In this document: in pieces, positions 26,587 to 37,236 of the stretch
Layout of the letters: each line of letters opens with the position of its first letter
How positions within the stretch are numbered: the stretch's first letter is position 1
Origin: Bacilli bacterium
GTDB taxonomy: Bacteria; Bacillota_I; Bacilli_A; RF39; UBA660
Direction: 5' to 3'
NCBI GenBank assembly: GCA_017612805.1
Contig: JAGAFD010000007.1
Coordinates: 1-64,000 of the forward strand
DNA: 64,000 nucleotides
Notes under the pieces: generated by a model
What the model was told of the DNA's origin: nothing
The model's database searches: none
The model's input: the letters and a program-made list of their open reading frames with translations, nothing else
Translations under genes and position numbers: made by a program

Positions 26587-27549
26587 CTACTTTACTATCT
26601 TTTTTAAAATTAAATTTTGGAAGATTGCAAACGTATTTGTTACAATCCAATATAATAAAATTGCTGTTGATAAGTTAATTGATGCAACACCAATCATTAC
26701 TATCATCATATATGTCATCATCTTTGTTTGTTGTTGTGGATTAGGCATACCCTCTTGTGCTGGCATTTGCGTACTAGTTTCTTTCATCGCATTTCTAAAT
26801 GAGAAGAATGTTGAAACTAAAACCAATACAAAGATAACGATATAGAAATAATTATGAGCAGCTGTAACACCTTTTAATGGTGTCATTCCTAAATTTAATC
26901 CTAATATTGAATCTTCAAACACAACTGGAATACGATATATTGCTTCTAAGAATGCCAAGAAGATTGGTAATTGGATAAATGCTACTAAACAACTAGCCAT
27001 TGGATTAATTTTTAGTTCCTTATAAACGGCCATAGTTTCTTGAGATTTCATCATCATACTTTCTTGATCAGTCTTATTAGCATATTTAGCTTCAATTTTC
27101 TTTAATTTAGGTTGAGCTAATTTCATATTTTTTTGTTGTTTGGCAGTACTAATACTAAATGGGAACAATAATAATCTGATTACTAAACCAAGTAACATAA
27201 TTGAAATACCAAAACTACCTTTAAAGTTTAATAAGTATCCAATTTTTAAAATTATGAATGCCAATGGTTTAATAAATATAGATTCCCAAATACCAGTATA
27301 ACCTTTACTATTAGCTTTAAATTTATTACAATCTGGTAATTCATTCATTTTAAAACTTAATTTTTTCGAATATTTATCATATAACTCTAATGTATCTTTA
27401 TCTTCTGGCTTACATAAAATGTTATCAGTTAAATTTTGACCAGTCTTTTTAATTGTAATTGTTTTTTTATCAACTTTAACATATCTAGTACAACCAGTTA
27501 ACATTATTGTTAATAATAAAATAGCAATAATCTTATAGGTCTTTTTCAT
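26587..27549 (-). CDS. yidC: Membrane protein insertase YidC/SpoIIIJ
   Basis: YidC inserts and folds membrane proteins. A lipoprotein signal ends in LTGC near residue 20, as in Gram-positive YidC1/SpoIIIJ. Five membrane segments follow, including GSFGISIMLLGLVIRLLLFP with the conserved hydrophilic-groove Arg, and TAILLYWIVTNTFAIFQN at the end. Its start overlaps the rnpA stop by one base. In spore formers the SpoIIIJ paralogue is needed for SpoIIIAE function; whether this copy has that role is not decided by sequence. Confidence 0.95.
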   Translation of the reverse strand: MKKTYKIIAILLLTIMLTGCTRYVKVDKKTITIKKTGQNLTDNILCKPEDKDTLELYDKYSKKLSFKMNELPDCNKFKANSKGYTGIWESIFIKPLAFIILKIGYLLNFKGSFGISIMLLGLVIRLLLFPFSISTAKQQKNMKLAQPKLKKIEAKYANKTDQESMMMKSQETMAVYKELKINPMASCLVAFIQLPIFLAFLEAIYRIPVVFEDSILGLNLGMTPLKGVTAAHNYFYIVIFVLVLVSTFFSFRNAMKETSTQMPAQEGMPNPQQQTKMMTYMMIVMIGVASINLSTAILLYWIVTNTFAIFQNLILKKIVK

Positions 27550-27878
27550 TATTTATCCTCCATTAATTCAACTAAATAATTATGCATTTCTTCATAATTA
27601 ATTGAATTAACATCTTTCCTTAACATTATAATATAAAAATAATCTTTATTAAATAAATTTTTATTATGATCAATAATATTTTTAGTTTGTCGTTTTAATT
27701 TATTTCTAACTACAGCATTACCTAATTTTTTAGTAATAGCAATTCCAAATAAAGGAATTGAAGAATTATTAGGGTTATCCTTATAATATATAACAAAATA
27801 TTTATTACGTTTAAATTTACCAGTGTGGATAACATCAGTAAATATCTCTTTGTCTTTAATTATTTCATATTTTTTCAT
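27549..27878 (-). CDS. rnpA: Ribonuclease P protein component
   Basis: This basic 109-residue protein subunit of RNase P supports tRNA 5' maturation. The RNR signature is seen as KLGNAVVRNKLKRQTKNII, and the N-terminus KYEIIKDKEIFTDVIHTGKFKRN fits. TAGGAG lies 7 nt before the ATG. It follows rpmH, as in nearly all bacteria, though a hairpin between them may attenuate transcription. Confidence 0.95.
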   Translation of the reverse strand: MKKYEIIKDKEIFTDVIHTGKFKRNKYFVIYYKDNPNNSSIPLFGIAITKKLGNAVVRNKLKRQTKNIIDHNKNLFNKDYFYIIMLRKDVNSINYEEMHNYLVELMEDK

Positions 27879-27893
27879 AATAATTCTCCTATA

Positions 27894-27921
27894 GAAAAAT
27901 AACCACTAAATACTAGTGGTT
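27894..27921 (-). terminator. Terminator or attenuator between rpmH and rnpA
   Basis: AACCACTA (27901-27908) pairs with TAGTGGTT (27914-27921) around five bases, followed on the minus strand by ATTTTT. Partial termination would give more L34 than RnpA. Confidence 0.75.
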
Positions 27922-28046
27922 TATTTATTAATTAAATTCTTACGACCTTTACTTCTTCTACTGTTTAAAATATTTGATTCTTTTCTAGCAAAAAATCCAT
28001 GTTTTTTAGCTTTTTTACGATTATTAGGTTGATAAGTTCTTTTCAC
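27921..28046 (-). CDS. rpmH: 50S ribosomal protein L34
   Basis: A 41-residue, very basic protein starting [19 protein letters not shown] and ending [12 protein letters not shown], the L34 pattern. The start is GTG at 28046 with GAGGTGG upstream. It is three residues shorter than the usual 44. It marks the left border of oriC. Confidence 0.95.
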   Translation of the reverse strand: MKRTYQPNNRKKAKKHGFFARKESNILNSRRSKGRKNLINK

Positions 28047-28082
28047 ATTTGCCACCTCACATTCAAAATCGTATTTATTATA

Positions 28083-28270
28083 TTATCAACAATGCTGATA
28101 TGTCAAGAAAAAAAGGGTAATTTATACTTATTCACCATAAATTGTTGATAAGTGGATAACTTTATTAACATGTTAACAAATTATTTTTGAAAAATTGTTG
28201 ATAACTCCATTTTTTTACGATATTATAACTATTAAATTGTTGATAAGTATGTTGATTACTATGTTGATAA
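28083..28270. other. oriC: oriC, upstream DnaA-box cluster
   Basis: The gene-free 312 bp between rpmH and dnaA hold a DnaA-box array. TTATCAACA lies at 28083-28091 on the plus strand. Its complement lies at 28143-28151, 28196-28204, 28238-28246 and 28262-28270. Variants are at 28151-28159 (TTATCCACT) and 28250-28258. Most boxes use TTATCAACA rather than the consensus TTATCCACA. The array also overlaps the probable dnaA promoter region, so DnaA autoregulation is likely. Confidence 0.9.
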
Positions 28271-28358
28271 AAAATAATACTTTTTTTTGAAAAAAGAATG
28301 TATTAAAATGAATTTAGTTAAAGATATTAACAATGTTTTTAGATAGCGGGGTGATATT

Positions 28359-29711
28359 TTGGATGATGAAAAATTATGGAATCAATTTAATGCAGCTATT
28401 ATTGATGAAGTAAGTCCTATTACTTATAATAGTTGGATTAAAAATTTAAAGTTAATATCTAGAGATGATAATAAACTTTATATTGAGATTCCAATGGAAA
28501 TATATGCAACAACTTTAAAGCCAAATATATCAACCTTTGAAAAAATTTTTTATAACTTAACTGGTATTAATTATGAAATAATATTTAAATTAAGTTCAAA
28601 ATTAAAAGAAGAAAAAACAAAGGATGTTGTGGATAACAATCAAGTTGTCATCAATACTTTAGAACATTGGCAAACAAATCTTAATCCAAATTTAAATTTT
28701 GATAATTTTATAGTAGGGGAATCAAATAATTTTGCAAAGACTGCAGCAATGCACGTTGCTAAGAACCCTGGTACTATATATAATCCATTATTCTTATATG
28801 GAAGAAGTGGAATAGGTAAAACCCATTTAATGCATGCAATTGGTAATTATATAGTAAGTACTACTAATTTAAAAGTACTTTATACAACTAGTGAAGAATT
28901 TATGAATGATTTCACTGGTATATCATTTACCAATAATGATGATAAATTTGATTATGTAAATAATTTTAAAAATAAATATCGAAATATTGATGTGTTGATT
29001 ATTGATGATATTCAATATTTAGTTGGAGCTGAAAAAACTCAACAAGAGTTCTTTAATACATTTAATACATTACATCAAGCTAATAAACAAATAATTATTA
29101 GTTCTGATAGATCTCCAGAAGATTTTAAAAAATTAGAAGATCGTTTAAAATCAAGATTTTCTTGGGGATTACCTGTTGATATTTATCCACCAGATTTTGA
29201 TTTAAGATGTCGAATTATTAAAAGTAAAATCGACAAGTATAATATTCCTATCAACATTGATAATGACGTAATTGAATATATTGCTAATATTAGTCAAACT
29301 GATGTAAGAAGTTTGGAAGGAGCAATTAATCGTTTATTTGCTTATACCACGATGACATTAGCTAAAGAGATTAATTTAGAAATTGCCAAAGAAGCATTAG
29401 GAGATTATTCAAGTAAAGATATATATAATGTTACCGATATCAATCATATTCAAAAAGTTGTGGCTGAATATTATGGTATAACAGTAGAAATGTTAAAAGG
29501 TAAAAAAAGAACTGCAAACATTGCCTTTCCAAGACAAGTTGCTATGTATTTATGTCGAATGTTAACAGAAGAATCATTTATTAAAATAGGTTTAGAGTTC
29601 GGAGCAAGAGATCATTCAACAGTAATGCATAATTTTGAAAAAATCCAAGATGATTTAAAAACTGATGAAAAGTTAAATGAAGATATTAAAAATATCAAAG
29701 CTAAAATGTAA
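28359..29711 (+). CDS. dnaA: Chromosomal replication initiator DnaA
   Basis: DnaA binds the origin boxes, oligomerises and melts oriC. The 450-residue protein has the N-terminal DnaB-interaction domain, the AAA+ domain with Walker A GRSGIGKTH and Walker B VLIIDDIQ, and the C-terminal box-binding domain with ARDHSTVMHNFEK. The start is TTG at 28359, preceded by GGGGTGAT; no in-frame ATG exists nearby. The initiation segment is the same 14 bases as that of comK. Confidence 0.98.
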   Translation: MDDEKLWNQFNAAIIDEVSPITYNSWIKNLKLISRDDNKLYIEIPMEIYATTLKPNISTFEKIFYNLTGINYEIIFKLSSKLKEEKTKDVVDNNQVVINTLEHWQTNLNPNLNFDNFIVGESNNFAKTAAMHVAKNPGTIYNPLFLYGRSGIGKTHLMHAIGNYIVSTTNLKVLYTTSEEFMNDFTGISFTNNDDKFDYVNNFKNKYRNIDVLIIDDIQYLVGAEKTQQEFFNTFNTLHQANKQIIISSDRSPEDFKKLEDRLKSRFSWGLPVDIYPPDFDLRCRIIKSKIDKYNIPINIDNDVIEYIANISQTDVRSLEGAINRLFAYTTMTLAKEINLEIAKEALGDYSSKDIYNVTDINHIQKVVAEYYGITVEMLKGKKRTANIAFPRQVAMYLCRMLTEESFIKIGLEFGARDHSTVMHNFEKIQDDLKTDEKLNEDIKNIKAKM

Positions 29712-29712
29712 T

Positions 29713-29815
29713 TGTTGATAACTATAAAGTTGTTAACAATAAAAATAAGTAAAAATTTGTTGAAAAATAAAGAAAATTATAAGTTATCCACTTATCAACA
29801 TTACTATTATTATTA
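29713..29815 (+). other. oriC: oriC, downstream part with DnaA boxes and DnaA-trio-like element
   Basis: Between dnaA and dnaN: a DnaA box complement at 29713-29721, TTATCCACT at 29784-29792 and TTATCAACA at 29792-29800. Directly after the last box, 29801-29815 read on the complementary strand 3' to 5' as AAT-GAT-AAT-AAT-AAT. This is the DnaA-trio pattern that loads DnaA on single strands in B. subtilis. An AT-only stretch follows, suited to unwinding. Confidence 0.8.
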
Positions 29816-29842
29816 ATATTAAAAAAAGAAAGAAGTGAAAAT

Positions 29843-30964
29843 ATGAAATTTACAATTAATAAAAACGAATTATTAAAAAGTTTAAATATAGTTACTAAAG
29901 CTATATCAAGTAAAAATGTAATTCCAATATTAAATGGTATTATGTTTAATTTAAAAAATAATGGACTAGAATTAACTGCATCAGATTCTGAATTAACTAT
30001 TAAAACATTTATTGATAAAGATAATATTGTTAACATTGAAAAGACAGGTAGTGTTATTGTTCCTAGTAAATACATTTTAGATATTATTCGAAAAATGCCT
30101 AGTGATGAAATTAATTTTGAATTATTTGAAGGATATAAACTAAAAATTTATACTGATATGAATAATTACAATTTAAATTGTTTTGATGCTAATGAATTTC
30201 CAGCAATTAAAATAGAAGAAAGTAAAACTCCTTTAAATTTTTTAATTAAAGATTTTAAGAAGATTGTTGAACAAACTGTGTTTGCTATTTCTAATCAAGA
30301 ATTAAGACCTTTATTAACTGGTGTTAACTTTCATATTATTAACAATATAATGGAAGTTGTTGCGACTGATTCTTATCGTTTAGCTAAAAAAACAGTGAAA
30401 TTAGAAAAAAAAGTAAATGATGAAATAAATATTATAGTCCCTGGTAAAAATTTAATTGAATTAATTAAAACATTTGATAATTTAGAAAATAATATTGAAA
30501 TTCATATTTTTAATAATAAAATTATTTTTAAATTTGATAATGTACTATTCCAAAGTAATTTATTAAATGGAACATATCCAAATACAGCTAATTTAATACC
30601 AAATGAATTTGAAATTACTACTAATGTAGATGTAAGTAATTTTAATGCTTCAATTGATCGTGCTAGTTTATTAACTCAAGGTAAAGATAAAAATGTAGTT
30701 ATTATGAATATTAAAAATAATAATATGTTAATAACTTCATATGCGTCTGAATTAGGTAAAGTTGAAGAAAAATTAGTTGTTGAAGCTAGTGATAAAGCTG
30801 ATATATCTATTTCATTTAGTGCTAAATATATGATGGATGCATTAAAAACATTTGATGATGAAAAAATCTTAATTTTATTAAATAGTGATGTTAAACCAAT
30901 TGTGTTGAAAAGTGTTGAAAATGATGATTTAATTCAATTAATTTTACCTATAAAAACATATTAA
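29843..30964 (+). CDS. dnaN: DNA polymerase III sliding clamp
   Basis: The beta clamp tethers polymerase to DNA. The 373 residues cover the three clamp domains, beginning MKFTINKNELLKSLNIVTKAI and ending in VLKSVENDDLIQLILPIKTY, matching the conserved C-terminal (L/M)P(V/I)R-type end. GAAGTGAA precedes the ATG. A terminator follows, so recF is not in the same transcript. Confidence 0.97.
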   Translation: MKFTINKNELLKSLNIVTKAISSKNVIPILNGIMFNLKNNGLELTASDSELTIKTFIDKDNIVNIEKTGSVIVPSKYILDIIRKMPSDEINFELFEGYKLKIYTDMNNYNLNCFDANEFPAIKIEESKTPLNFLIKDFKKIVEQTVFAISNQELRPLLTGVNFHIINNIMEVVATDSYRLAKKTVKLEKKVNDEINIIVPGKNLIELIKTFDNLENNIEIHIFNNKIIFKFDNVLFQSNLLNGTYPNTANLIPNEFEITTNVDVSNFNASIDRASLLTQGKDKNVVIMNIKNNNMLITSYASELGKVEEKLVVEASDKADISISFSAKYMMDALKTFDDEKILILLNSDVKPIVLKSVENDDLIQLILPIKTY

Positions 30965-30971
30965 TTATATA

Positions 30972-30999
30972 CAAAAACCAATTATTTGGTTTTTTTTTG
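30972..30999 (+). terminator. Intrinsic terminator of dnaN
   Basis: AAAACCAA pairs with TTTGGTTTT (about 30974-30992) around a small loop, followed by a T run. Confidence 0.8.
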
Positions 31000-31087
31000 T
31001 GGATAAATATATAGTTATCGACAAATTTCGACATTTTTTGACAAAATTTATTGTTATAAGAGATTCTTAAGAAGTGGGGGTGATATT

Positions 31088-31543
31088 TTGAATAATTATG
31101 AAATTAATAAAAATACTATTGCATTATTAGAAGCAGGAGAAAGAACACAGGTTATTGAAGAAGATAATATTTTTTATGTGAATAATACACCTAATAAAAT
31201 AATGGAAAATAGTTGTGAATATTTTGGTAGTTCGTTATCCGGTCGACAAAAAGGAACCATTAGTTTAACAGGTATATCACATAAATCGCCAATTATTGTT
31301 GAAGAAGAATCATTAATGATCTTTTTTCCAACAACTTCTCCTAGATTAAAAAATTGTAGTTGGATATCTACTAAAAAGATTAAAAGATACTATAAAAATA
31401 ATGATTCAGTAGTAATTGAATATAATAATGGTCAAAAGATTTCACTTAATATTTCATATGGTATTATTGATAATCAAATTTTAAGGTCAGCATTATTAGA
31501 AAAAAATATGATTAGTCGCAAAAATGAACAAAAAAAGGTTTAA
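31088..31543 (+). CDS. comK: ComK-like competence transcription factor, C-terminally short
   Basis: ComK is the master activator of natural competence in Bacillus. The 151-residue protein matches it through YEINKNTIALLEAGE, the family core SCEYFGSSLSGRQKGT, LTGISHKSPIIV, and FFPTTSPRLKNCSWIS. B. subtilis ComK has 192 residues; the shortfall is at the C-terminus, the part that there binds MecA for proteolysis. The start is TTG at 31088 with GGGGGTGAT upstream. It sits alone between dnaN and recF, where B. subtilis has the S4-domain gene yaaA. Confidence 0.85.
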   Translation: MNNYEINKNTIALLEAGERTQVIEEDNIFYVNNTPNKIMENSCEYFGSSLSGRQKGTISLTGISHKSPIIVEEESLMIFFPTTSPRLKNCSWISTKKIKRYYKNNDSVVIEYNNGQKISLNISYGIIDNQILRSALLEKNMISRKNEQKKV

Positions 31544-31635
31544 ATATAGCCTTTTTTTTGATATAATTGTTTATAGGTATAGGTATATTACTTAATCCTA
31601 AAAATTTATTATTTGATAAAAAAAGGGGGTTTAAA

Positions 31636-32724
31636 ATGAAATTCAAAAATTTAGAACTTTTAAATTTTAGAAATTATGATAATTTAAAATTAAATTTTGA
31701 TGATCATTTAAATCTTATTTATGGTAATAATGGAGAAGGTAAGACAAATATTGTTGAAGCTTTATTTTTACTTGCTTATACTAAGTCTTTTAGAACAAAT
31801 AATGATAAGAATTTAATTATGTTTGATCAAGATAATTTAAGAGTAAAAGCTAGTGTATTAAATGATAAATTTTTAAATAATTATATGATTACCATTAATA
31901 AAGAAGAAAAAAAAGTATTTATTAATGAAACTAATTATAAAAGATTAAGTGATTATATATCGAAAATTAATATTGTTTTATTTAATAGAAATGATTTAAA
32001 TTTAATTAAAGAAAGTCCTAATATTAGAAGAAAAAATATTAATATTGATATTTCAGGTTTTAATAATACTTATTTAAAACAAATTACTATTTATAATAAG
32101 ATTATTAAACAACGAAATAGTTATTTAAAATTATTATATTTAAATGGTAATATGTCAAAAGATTACTTAGACATATTAACAAATAAATTAATTGATACCG
32201 GAATTAATATTTATAATATAAGAAAAGATTATATTAATAAAATTAATGAAAGTATTAATAAATATTATAATTTGATAACTAATGATGAAAGTTCTTTAAC
32301 AATTAAATATACTTCAGAATTTAGTGAATCTAAAACAAAATTAATGACAAAAATTAAACAAAGTTTAAGTAAAGAATTAATTTTAAATAAAACTTTATAT
32401 GGAATTCACCATGATGATTTTGTATTTTATTTAAATGGAAAAAATATTAAAGAATTTGGTAGTGAAGGACAACAAAAAAATGCAATTATTTCTTATAAAT
32501 TAGCAATTATTAATTATTTAAAAAATATGAATATTAATCCAATATTTATATTAGATGATATGTTTAGTGAATTAGATAATGAAAAAATAAATAATATTTT
32601 AAAATTAATTGATAATGATTTACAAATATTTATTACTACAACAGAGATTGATAATATAAATAATAATATTAAAGATAATGCTAAAAAAATTAGAATTCAT
32701 AATGGAACAGTAGAGGTGGACTAA
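31636..32724 (+). CDS. recF: DNA replication and repair protein RecF
   Basis: RecF is an SMC-like ATPase that loads RecA at gaps. Walker A is YGNNGEGKTNIVEAL, the ABC signature region is EFGSEGQQKNAIISYKLA, and Walker B is FILDDMFSELD. The 362 residues are normal. The ATG at 31636 follows AGGGGG at a good distance; an open frame 69 nt upstream is ignored. The stop abuts the gyrB ATG. Confidence 0.95.
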   Translation: MKFKNLELLNFRNYDNLKLNFDDHLNLIYGNNGEGKTNIVEALFLLAYTKSFRTNNDKNLIMFDQDNLRVKASVLNDKFLNNYMITINKEEKKVFINETNYKRLSDYISKINIVLFNRNDLNLIKESPNIRRKNINIDISGFNNTYLKQITIYNKIIKQRNSYLKLLYLNGNMSKDYLDILTNKLIDTGINIYNIRKDYINKINESINKYYNLITNDESSLTIKYTSEFSESKTKLMTKIKQSLSKELILNKTLYGIHHDDFVFYLNGKNIKEFGSEGQQKNAIISYKLAIINYLKNMNINPIFILDDMFSELDNEKINNILKLIDNDLQIFITTTEIDNINNNIKDNAKKIRIHNGTVEVD

Positions 32725-34650
32725 ATGGAAAATAATAATGAACATTATAATGCTAGTGATATTCAAGTCTTAGAAGGATTAGAAGCCGTAAGAAAAAGAC
32801 CTGGTATGTATATAGGTACTACCGATTTAAAAGGTTTACATCATTTAGTATGGGAAATTGTTGATAATGCAATTGATGAAGCTTTAGCTGGTTATTGTCA
32901 TAATATTGATGTAATTATTAATAAAGATAATTCAATTACCGTAAAAGATGATGGTCGTGGTATTCCAGTTGATATTCATCCAAAAACTAAGATATCAACC
33001 GTTGAAACTGTTTATACTGTGTTACATGCTGGTGGTAAATTTGGTGGCGGTGGCTACAAAGTATCAGGTGGTCTACATGGTGTAGGTGCATCAGTTGTTA
33101 ATGCTTTATCAAAATGGGTTGAAGTAAAAGTTTATAAAGAAGGTAAAATTTATGCAATTCGTTTTGAGAATGGTGGCCATACAGTTGAACCGTTACATGA
33201 AATTGGTACATATGATGATAATCGTAGTGGTACTCATGTAACTTTTAAACCAGATCCTGAAATTTTTGATTCAGAGATTTATGATTATGATACATTAAAA
33301 ACAAGAATTCGTGAATTAGCATTCTTAAATAAAGGTTTAGCTATTAATTTACGTGATGACCGTGATGAAGAAGATACTACTGGTGATCATTTCTTATATG
33401 AAGGTGGTATTTCTGAATACGTTAAATTTATAAATCAAGGTAAAACACCAATTCATGATAATATTATTCATTTTGAAGGCGAAGAAGATAATGTAATGTT
33501 TGAAGTAGCAATGCAATATAATACTTCTTATAATGACAACATTTATTCATTCGTTAATAATATTAATACTCATGACGGTGGTACTCATGAAGAAGGCGTT
33601 AGAAGGGCACTTACTTCTTGTATTAATAGTTATGCTAAAAAAACAGGAATGTTAAAAGAAAAAGATGATAATTTAACTGGTGATGATGTTAAGGAAGGTT
33701 TAACAATGATTATTTCTTGTAAGCATCCTAATCCTCAATTTGAAGGACAAACCAAGGGACGCTTAGGAAATTCAGAAGTAAGAAAACTAGCATCAGATGT
33801 ATTTAGTCAAGGTTTTGAACGTTTCTTAATGGAAAATCCAGAAGAAGCAAAAGCAATTGTTAGTAAAGCAATGCTTGCATGTCGTGCTAGAAATGCTGCT
33901 AAAAAAGCTCGTGAAATTACTAGAAAAAGTGAAATAGGTCAAACATCATTCTTTGGTAAGTTAGCTGATTGTAAAAGTAAAGATCCTTCAATATCTGAAA
34001 TCTTTATTGTCGAGGGAGATTCAGCAGGTGGTTCTGCTAAAAAGGGTAGAGATTCAATGACTCAAGCTATTCTTCCTTTAAGAGGTAAAATTTTAAATGT
34101 TGAAAAAGCAAGACTTGATAAAGCATTATCAAATGAAGAAATTAGGACAATTATTACGGCATTTGGTACTGGTATTGGTGATGAATTTGATTTATCTAAA
34201 TTAAGATATGACAAAATAATTATTATGACCGATGCCGATGTCGATGGTTCACATATTCGAGTATTATTATTAACTTTATTCTATCGTTTCTTTAGGCCAA
34301 TTGTTGAAGCAGGTCATGTGTATGCTGCTCAACCACCTTTATATCGTATTTCTCATGGTAAAACTCGTAAGTATGTTTTAAATGAAGCTGAACGTGATCA
34401 ATATATTGGCAACTTAGATCCTAAGATTAAATATGAAGTTGCTCGTATGAAAGGTCTTGGTGAAATGGATGATGATGAATTATATGAAACAACAATGGAT
34501 ATTAATCAACGTGTTTTAAGAAAAATCACTGTTAATGATTGTGTTGCTGCTGATGCAATATTTGAAAAACTAATGGGTGATGAAGTTGAACCTAGACGTG
34601 ATTTTATAGTTGAAAATGCTGGTTATGGCAATATCAACTTAGATATTTAA
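32725..34650 (+). CDS. gyrB: DNA gyrase subunit B
   Basis: The ATPase subunit of gyrase, 641 residues. It shows the GHKL nucleotide site ([36 protein letters not shown]) and the TOPRIM metal site ([32 protein letters not shown]). The start codon follows the recF stop directly. Confidence 0.98.
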   Translation: MENNNEHYNASDIQVLEGLEAVRKRPGMYIGTTDLKGLHHLVWEIVDNAIDEALAGYCHNIDVIINKDNSITVKDDGRGIPVDIHPKTKISTVETVYTVLHAGGKFGGGGYKVSGGLHGVGASVVNALSKWVEVKVYKEGKIYAIRFENGGHTVEPLHEIGTYDDNRSGTHVTFKPDPEIFDSEIYDYDTLKTRIRELAFLNKGLAINLRDDRDEEDTTGDHFLYEGGISEYVKFINQGKTPIHDNIIHFEGEEDNVMFEVAMQYNTSYNDNIYSFVNNINTHDGGTHEEGVRRALTSCINSYAKKTGMLKEKDDNLTGDDVKEGLTMIISCKHPNPQFEGQTKGRLGNSEVRKLASDVFSQGFERFLMENPEEAKAIVSKAMLACRARNAAKKAREITRKSEIGQTSFFGKLADCKSKDPSISEIFIVEGDSAGGSAKKGRDSMTQAILPLRGKILNVEKARLDKALSNEEIRTIITAFGTGIGDEFDLSKLRYDKIIIMTDADVDGSHIRVLLLTLFYRFFRPIVEAGHVYAAQPPLYRISHGKTRKYVLNEAERDQYIGNLDPKIKYEVARMKGLGEMDDDELYETTMDINQRVLRKITVNDCVAADAIFEKLMGDEVEPRRDFIVENAGYGNINLDI

Positions 34651-34664
34651 GGGAGGTTTTATTC

Positions 34665-37199
34665 ATGGAAGAAGAAAAAAATACTAATCCTATTTCAGAA
34701 AATGAAGAAATTGTTAATGAAGTATTAGAAGATGAAAATCAATTTAGTGGTGAATTTCATGAACGTGATTCTTTACAAGAAAATAATATTGTTGATGAAG
34801 TAAAAACCTCATTTTTAGATTATTCAATGTCGGTAATTACTGCTCGTGCACTTCCTGATTTAAGAGATGGTTTAAAGCCAGTTAATCGTCGTATTTTATG
34901 GGCAATGAATGAATCTGGCTTATATCCAGATAAACCTCATCGTAAATCAGCTACAACAGTTGGTTACGTTATGGGTAATTACCATCCACACGGTGATTCA
35001 TCTATTTATGAAGCAATGGTTCGTATGGCTCAAGACTTTAACCAACGTTATTTAATGGTTGATGGACATGGAAATTTTGGTAACATCGAAGGTGACGGTG
35101 CCGCAGCAATGCGTTATACTGAATCACGATTATCTAAGTTATCTTTAGAAATGTTACGTGATATTGATAAAGATACCGTTAATATGGAAGATAATTTTGA
35201 TTTCACAAGAAAAGAACCAACAGTTTTACCATCAAGATTTCCAAATATTTTAGTAAATGGTACGATGGGTATTGCCGTTGGTATGGCAACAAATATTCCA
35301 CCACATAACTTAGGTGAAGTTGTAGATGGTTGTGTTGCATATATTGATAATCCAGATATTGAAACTCGTGAATTAATGCAATATATTAAAGGTCCAGATT
35401 TTCCAACCGGTGGTATTATTTTAGGTAATAAAGGTATAGTTGATGCTTATGAAACTGGTCGTGGATCAATAACTATTCGTTCTAAAGCAGAAATTGTTGA
35501 AGAAAATAATAAACAATATATTGTTATTAGTGAAGTTCCTTATGGAACAAATACTTATGAACTTAAAAATAAAGTAGCAGAATTAGTTCATTCTAAAGTA
35601 CTTGATGGTATTTCTGATTACCATACGGATTTAAAAAATGGAGTTAAGATTACCATTACTTTAAAAAGAGATGCTAATGCTCAAGTTATTTTAAATAATT
35701 TATATAAACATACTGATTTCCAAAAGTCATATGGAATTATCTTATTAATGTTAGACAATGGTGTTCCTCGTACTTTAGGTCTAAAATCAATAATTACTAA
35801 ATATATTGATTATCAAAAAGAAGTAATTGTTCGTCGTACTAAATTTATTTTAGGAAAAGCGCAAGATCGTGTTCATATTTTAGAGGGTCGTAAAATTGCT
35901 TTAGATAATATTGATGAAGTAGTTAAAATTATTAAAAATAGTAAAACTGAAGAAATTGCTAAAAATGAATTAATGTCTAAGTTCAAGTTAACTGATATTC
36001 AAGCAACCGATATCTTAAATATGAGATTAGGTAAGTTAACTGGTCTAGAACGTGAAGCAATTGAAAATGAATTAAAAGAATTAGCAGAAAAAATTAAAGA
36101 TTATTTAGATATTTTAGCTAATGAATCACGTGTATTAGGTATTATCAAAGAAGAAATGCTTGAAATTAAGCGTAAATATGGTGATGAACGTCGTACAACT
36201 ATTGATATGACTGCGATTGATTATATTGAAGATGAATCATTAATTCCTAATGAAAACGTTGTTATAGCATTAACTAATAATGGTTATATTAAACGTACAA
36301 CCCTAGATACCTTCCGAACACAAAATCGTGGTGGTGTTGGAGTTAAGGGAATGTCGACGAATGAAGAAGATTACGTTAAGTACTTATTAAATATAAATAC
36401 TCATGATTACGTATTATTCTTCTCAAATAAAGGTAAAGTATATCGCATTAAGGGATATGAAATTCCTGAATATTCTAGACAATCTAAAGGATTACCAATT
36501 ATTAATTTATTACCTATTGAAAAAGAAGAATTTATTAATTCAGTTATTTCAATTAATACTGAAGAAGAGTTAGAAAACTTATTATTTGCTACTAGAACTG
36601 GTTTAATTAAGAAAACAATGATTTCAGAATTTGATAATATCAGAAACGGTGGTAAAAAGGCAATTACTTTAAAAGATAATGATGAATTAATTGGTGTTGT
36701 TAAAGTTAAAGCTAATGATATGGTATTAATTGGTGCTTCAAATGGTCGTATGGTAAGATTCAACGAATCTGAAATTAGATGTATGGGACGTACTGCTTCT
36801 GGTGTTCGAGGTATTAACTTAAGTGATGGATACTGTATTGGTGTAACGGTTGCTACTGAAGATGATAAAGTATTAATTGTAACCGAAAAGGGTTATGGTA
36901 AACAAACACTTGTTCGTGATTATCGTCAAACAAAACGTGGTAGTAAAGGTGTTAAAGCATTAAATATTACTGATAAAAATGGTGAGATGGTAGCATTTAC
37001 GATCGTTGAAGATAACAAAGATGTCATTTTAATTACTGATTCTGGAATGTTAATTAGAATGCCACTTGAACAAATTTCTACATTAGGTCGTGTTACACAA
37101 GGTGTAAGACTTATTAACATAAAAGAAAATCAAAAGTTATCAACAATCAGTATTGTAGAAAAAAATGATGATTCATTTGTCGAAGAATCTGAAGAATAA
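34665..37199 (+). CDS. gyrA: DNA gyrase subunit A
   Basis: The DNA-cleaving subunit, 844 residues. The catalytic tyrosine lies in [11 protein letters not shown] and the quinolone-pocket region is [20 protein letters not shown]. The GyrA box is probably [10 protein letters not shown], at the start of the C-terminal beta-pinwheel. A non-conserved acidic N-terminal extension of about 45 residues precedes the core. GGGAGG lies before the ATG. The first parS palindrome downstream, with its T run, probably terminates it. Confidence 0.98.
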   Translation: MEEEKNTNPISENEEIVNEVLEDENQFSGEFHERDSLQENNIVDEVKTSFLDYSMSVITARALPDLRDGLKPVNRRILWAMNESGLYPDKPHRKSATTVGYVMGNYHPHGDSSIYEAMVRMAQDFNQRYLMVDGHGNFGNIEGDGAAAMRYTESRLSKLSLEMLRDIDKDTVNMEDNFDFTRKEPTVLPSRFPNILVNGTMGIAVGMATNIPPHNLGEVVDGCVAYIDNPDIETRELMQYIKGPDFPTGGIILGNKGIVDAYETGRGSITIRSKAEIVEENNKQYIVISEVPYGTNTYELKNKVAELVHSKVLDGISDYHTDLKNGVKITITLKRDANAQVILNNLYKHTDFQKSYGIILLMLDNGVPRTLGLKSIITKYIDYQKEVIVRRTKFILGKAQDRVHILEGRKIALDNIDEVVKIIKNSKTEEIAKNELMSKFKLTDIQATDILNMRLGKLTGLEREAIENELKELAEKIKDYLDILANESRVLGIIKEEMLEIKRKYGDERRTTIDMTAIDYIEDESLIPNENVVIALTNNGYIKRTTLDTFRTQNRGGVGVKGMSTNEEDYVKYLLNINTHDYVLFFSNKGKVYRIKGYEIPEYSRQSKGLPIINLLPIEKEEFINSVISINTEEELENLLFATRTGLIKKTMISEFDNIRNGGKKAITLKDNDELIGVVKVKANDMVLIGASNGRMVRFNESEIRCMGRTASGVRGINLSDGYCIGVTVATEDDKVLIVTEKGYGKQTLVRDYRQTKRGSKGVKALNITDKNGEMVAFTIVEDNKDVILITDSGMLIRMPLEQISTLGRVTQGVRLINIKENQKLSTISIVEKNDDSFVEESEE

Positions 37200-37205
37200 T
37201 AATTA

Positions 37206-37236
37206 AACAATGTTCCACGTGGAACATTGTTTTTTC
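37206..37236 (+). terminator. parS palindrome that can act as the gyrA terminator
   Basis: The first parS copy (37211-37226) is extended to a perfect 26-bp palindrome (37206-37231) and followed at once by a T run. As RNA it would form a long hairpin plus U tract just after the gyrA stop. Confidence 0.6.

Noticed and set aside
31010-31087. K-box (AAAA-N5-TTTT) for ComK autoregulation upstream of comK
   Set aside because: AT-rich segments are present but no pair of boxes with the required spacing was convincing.
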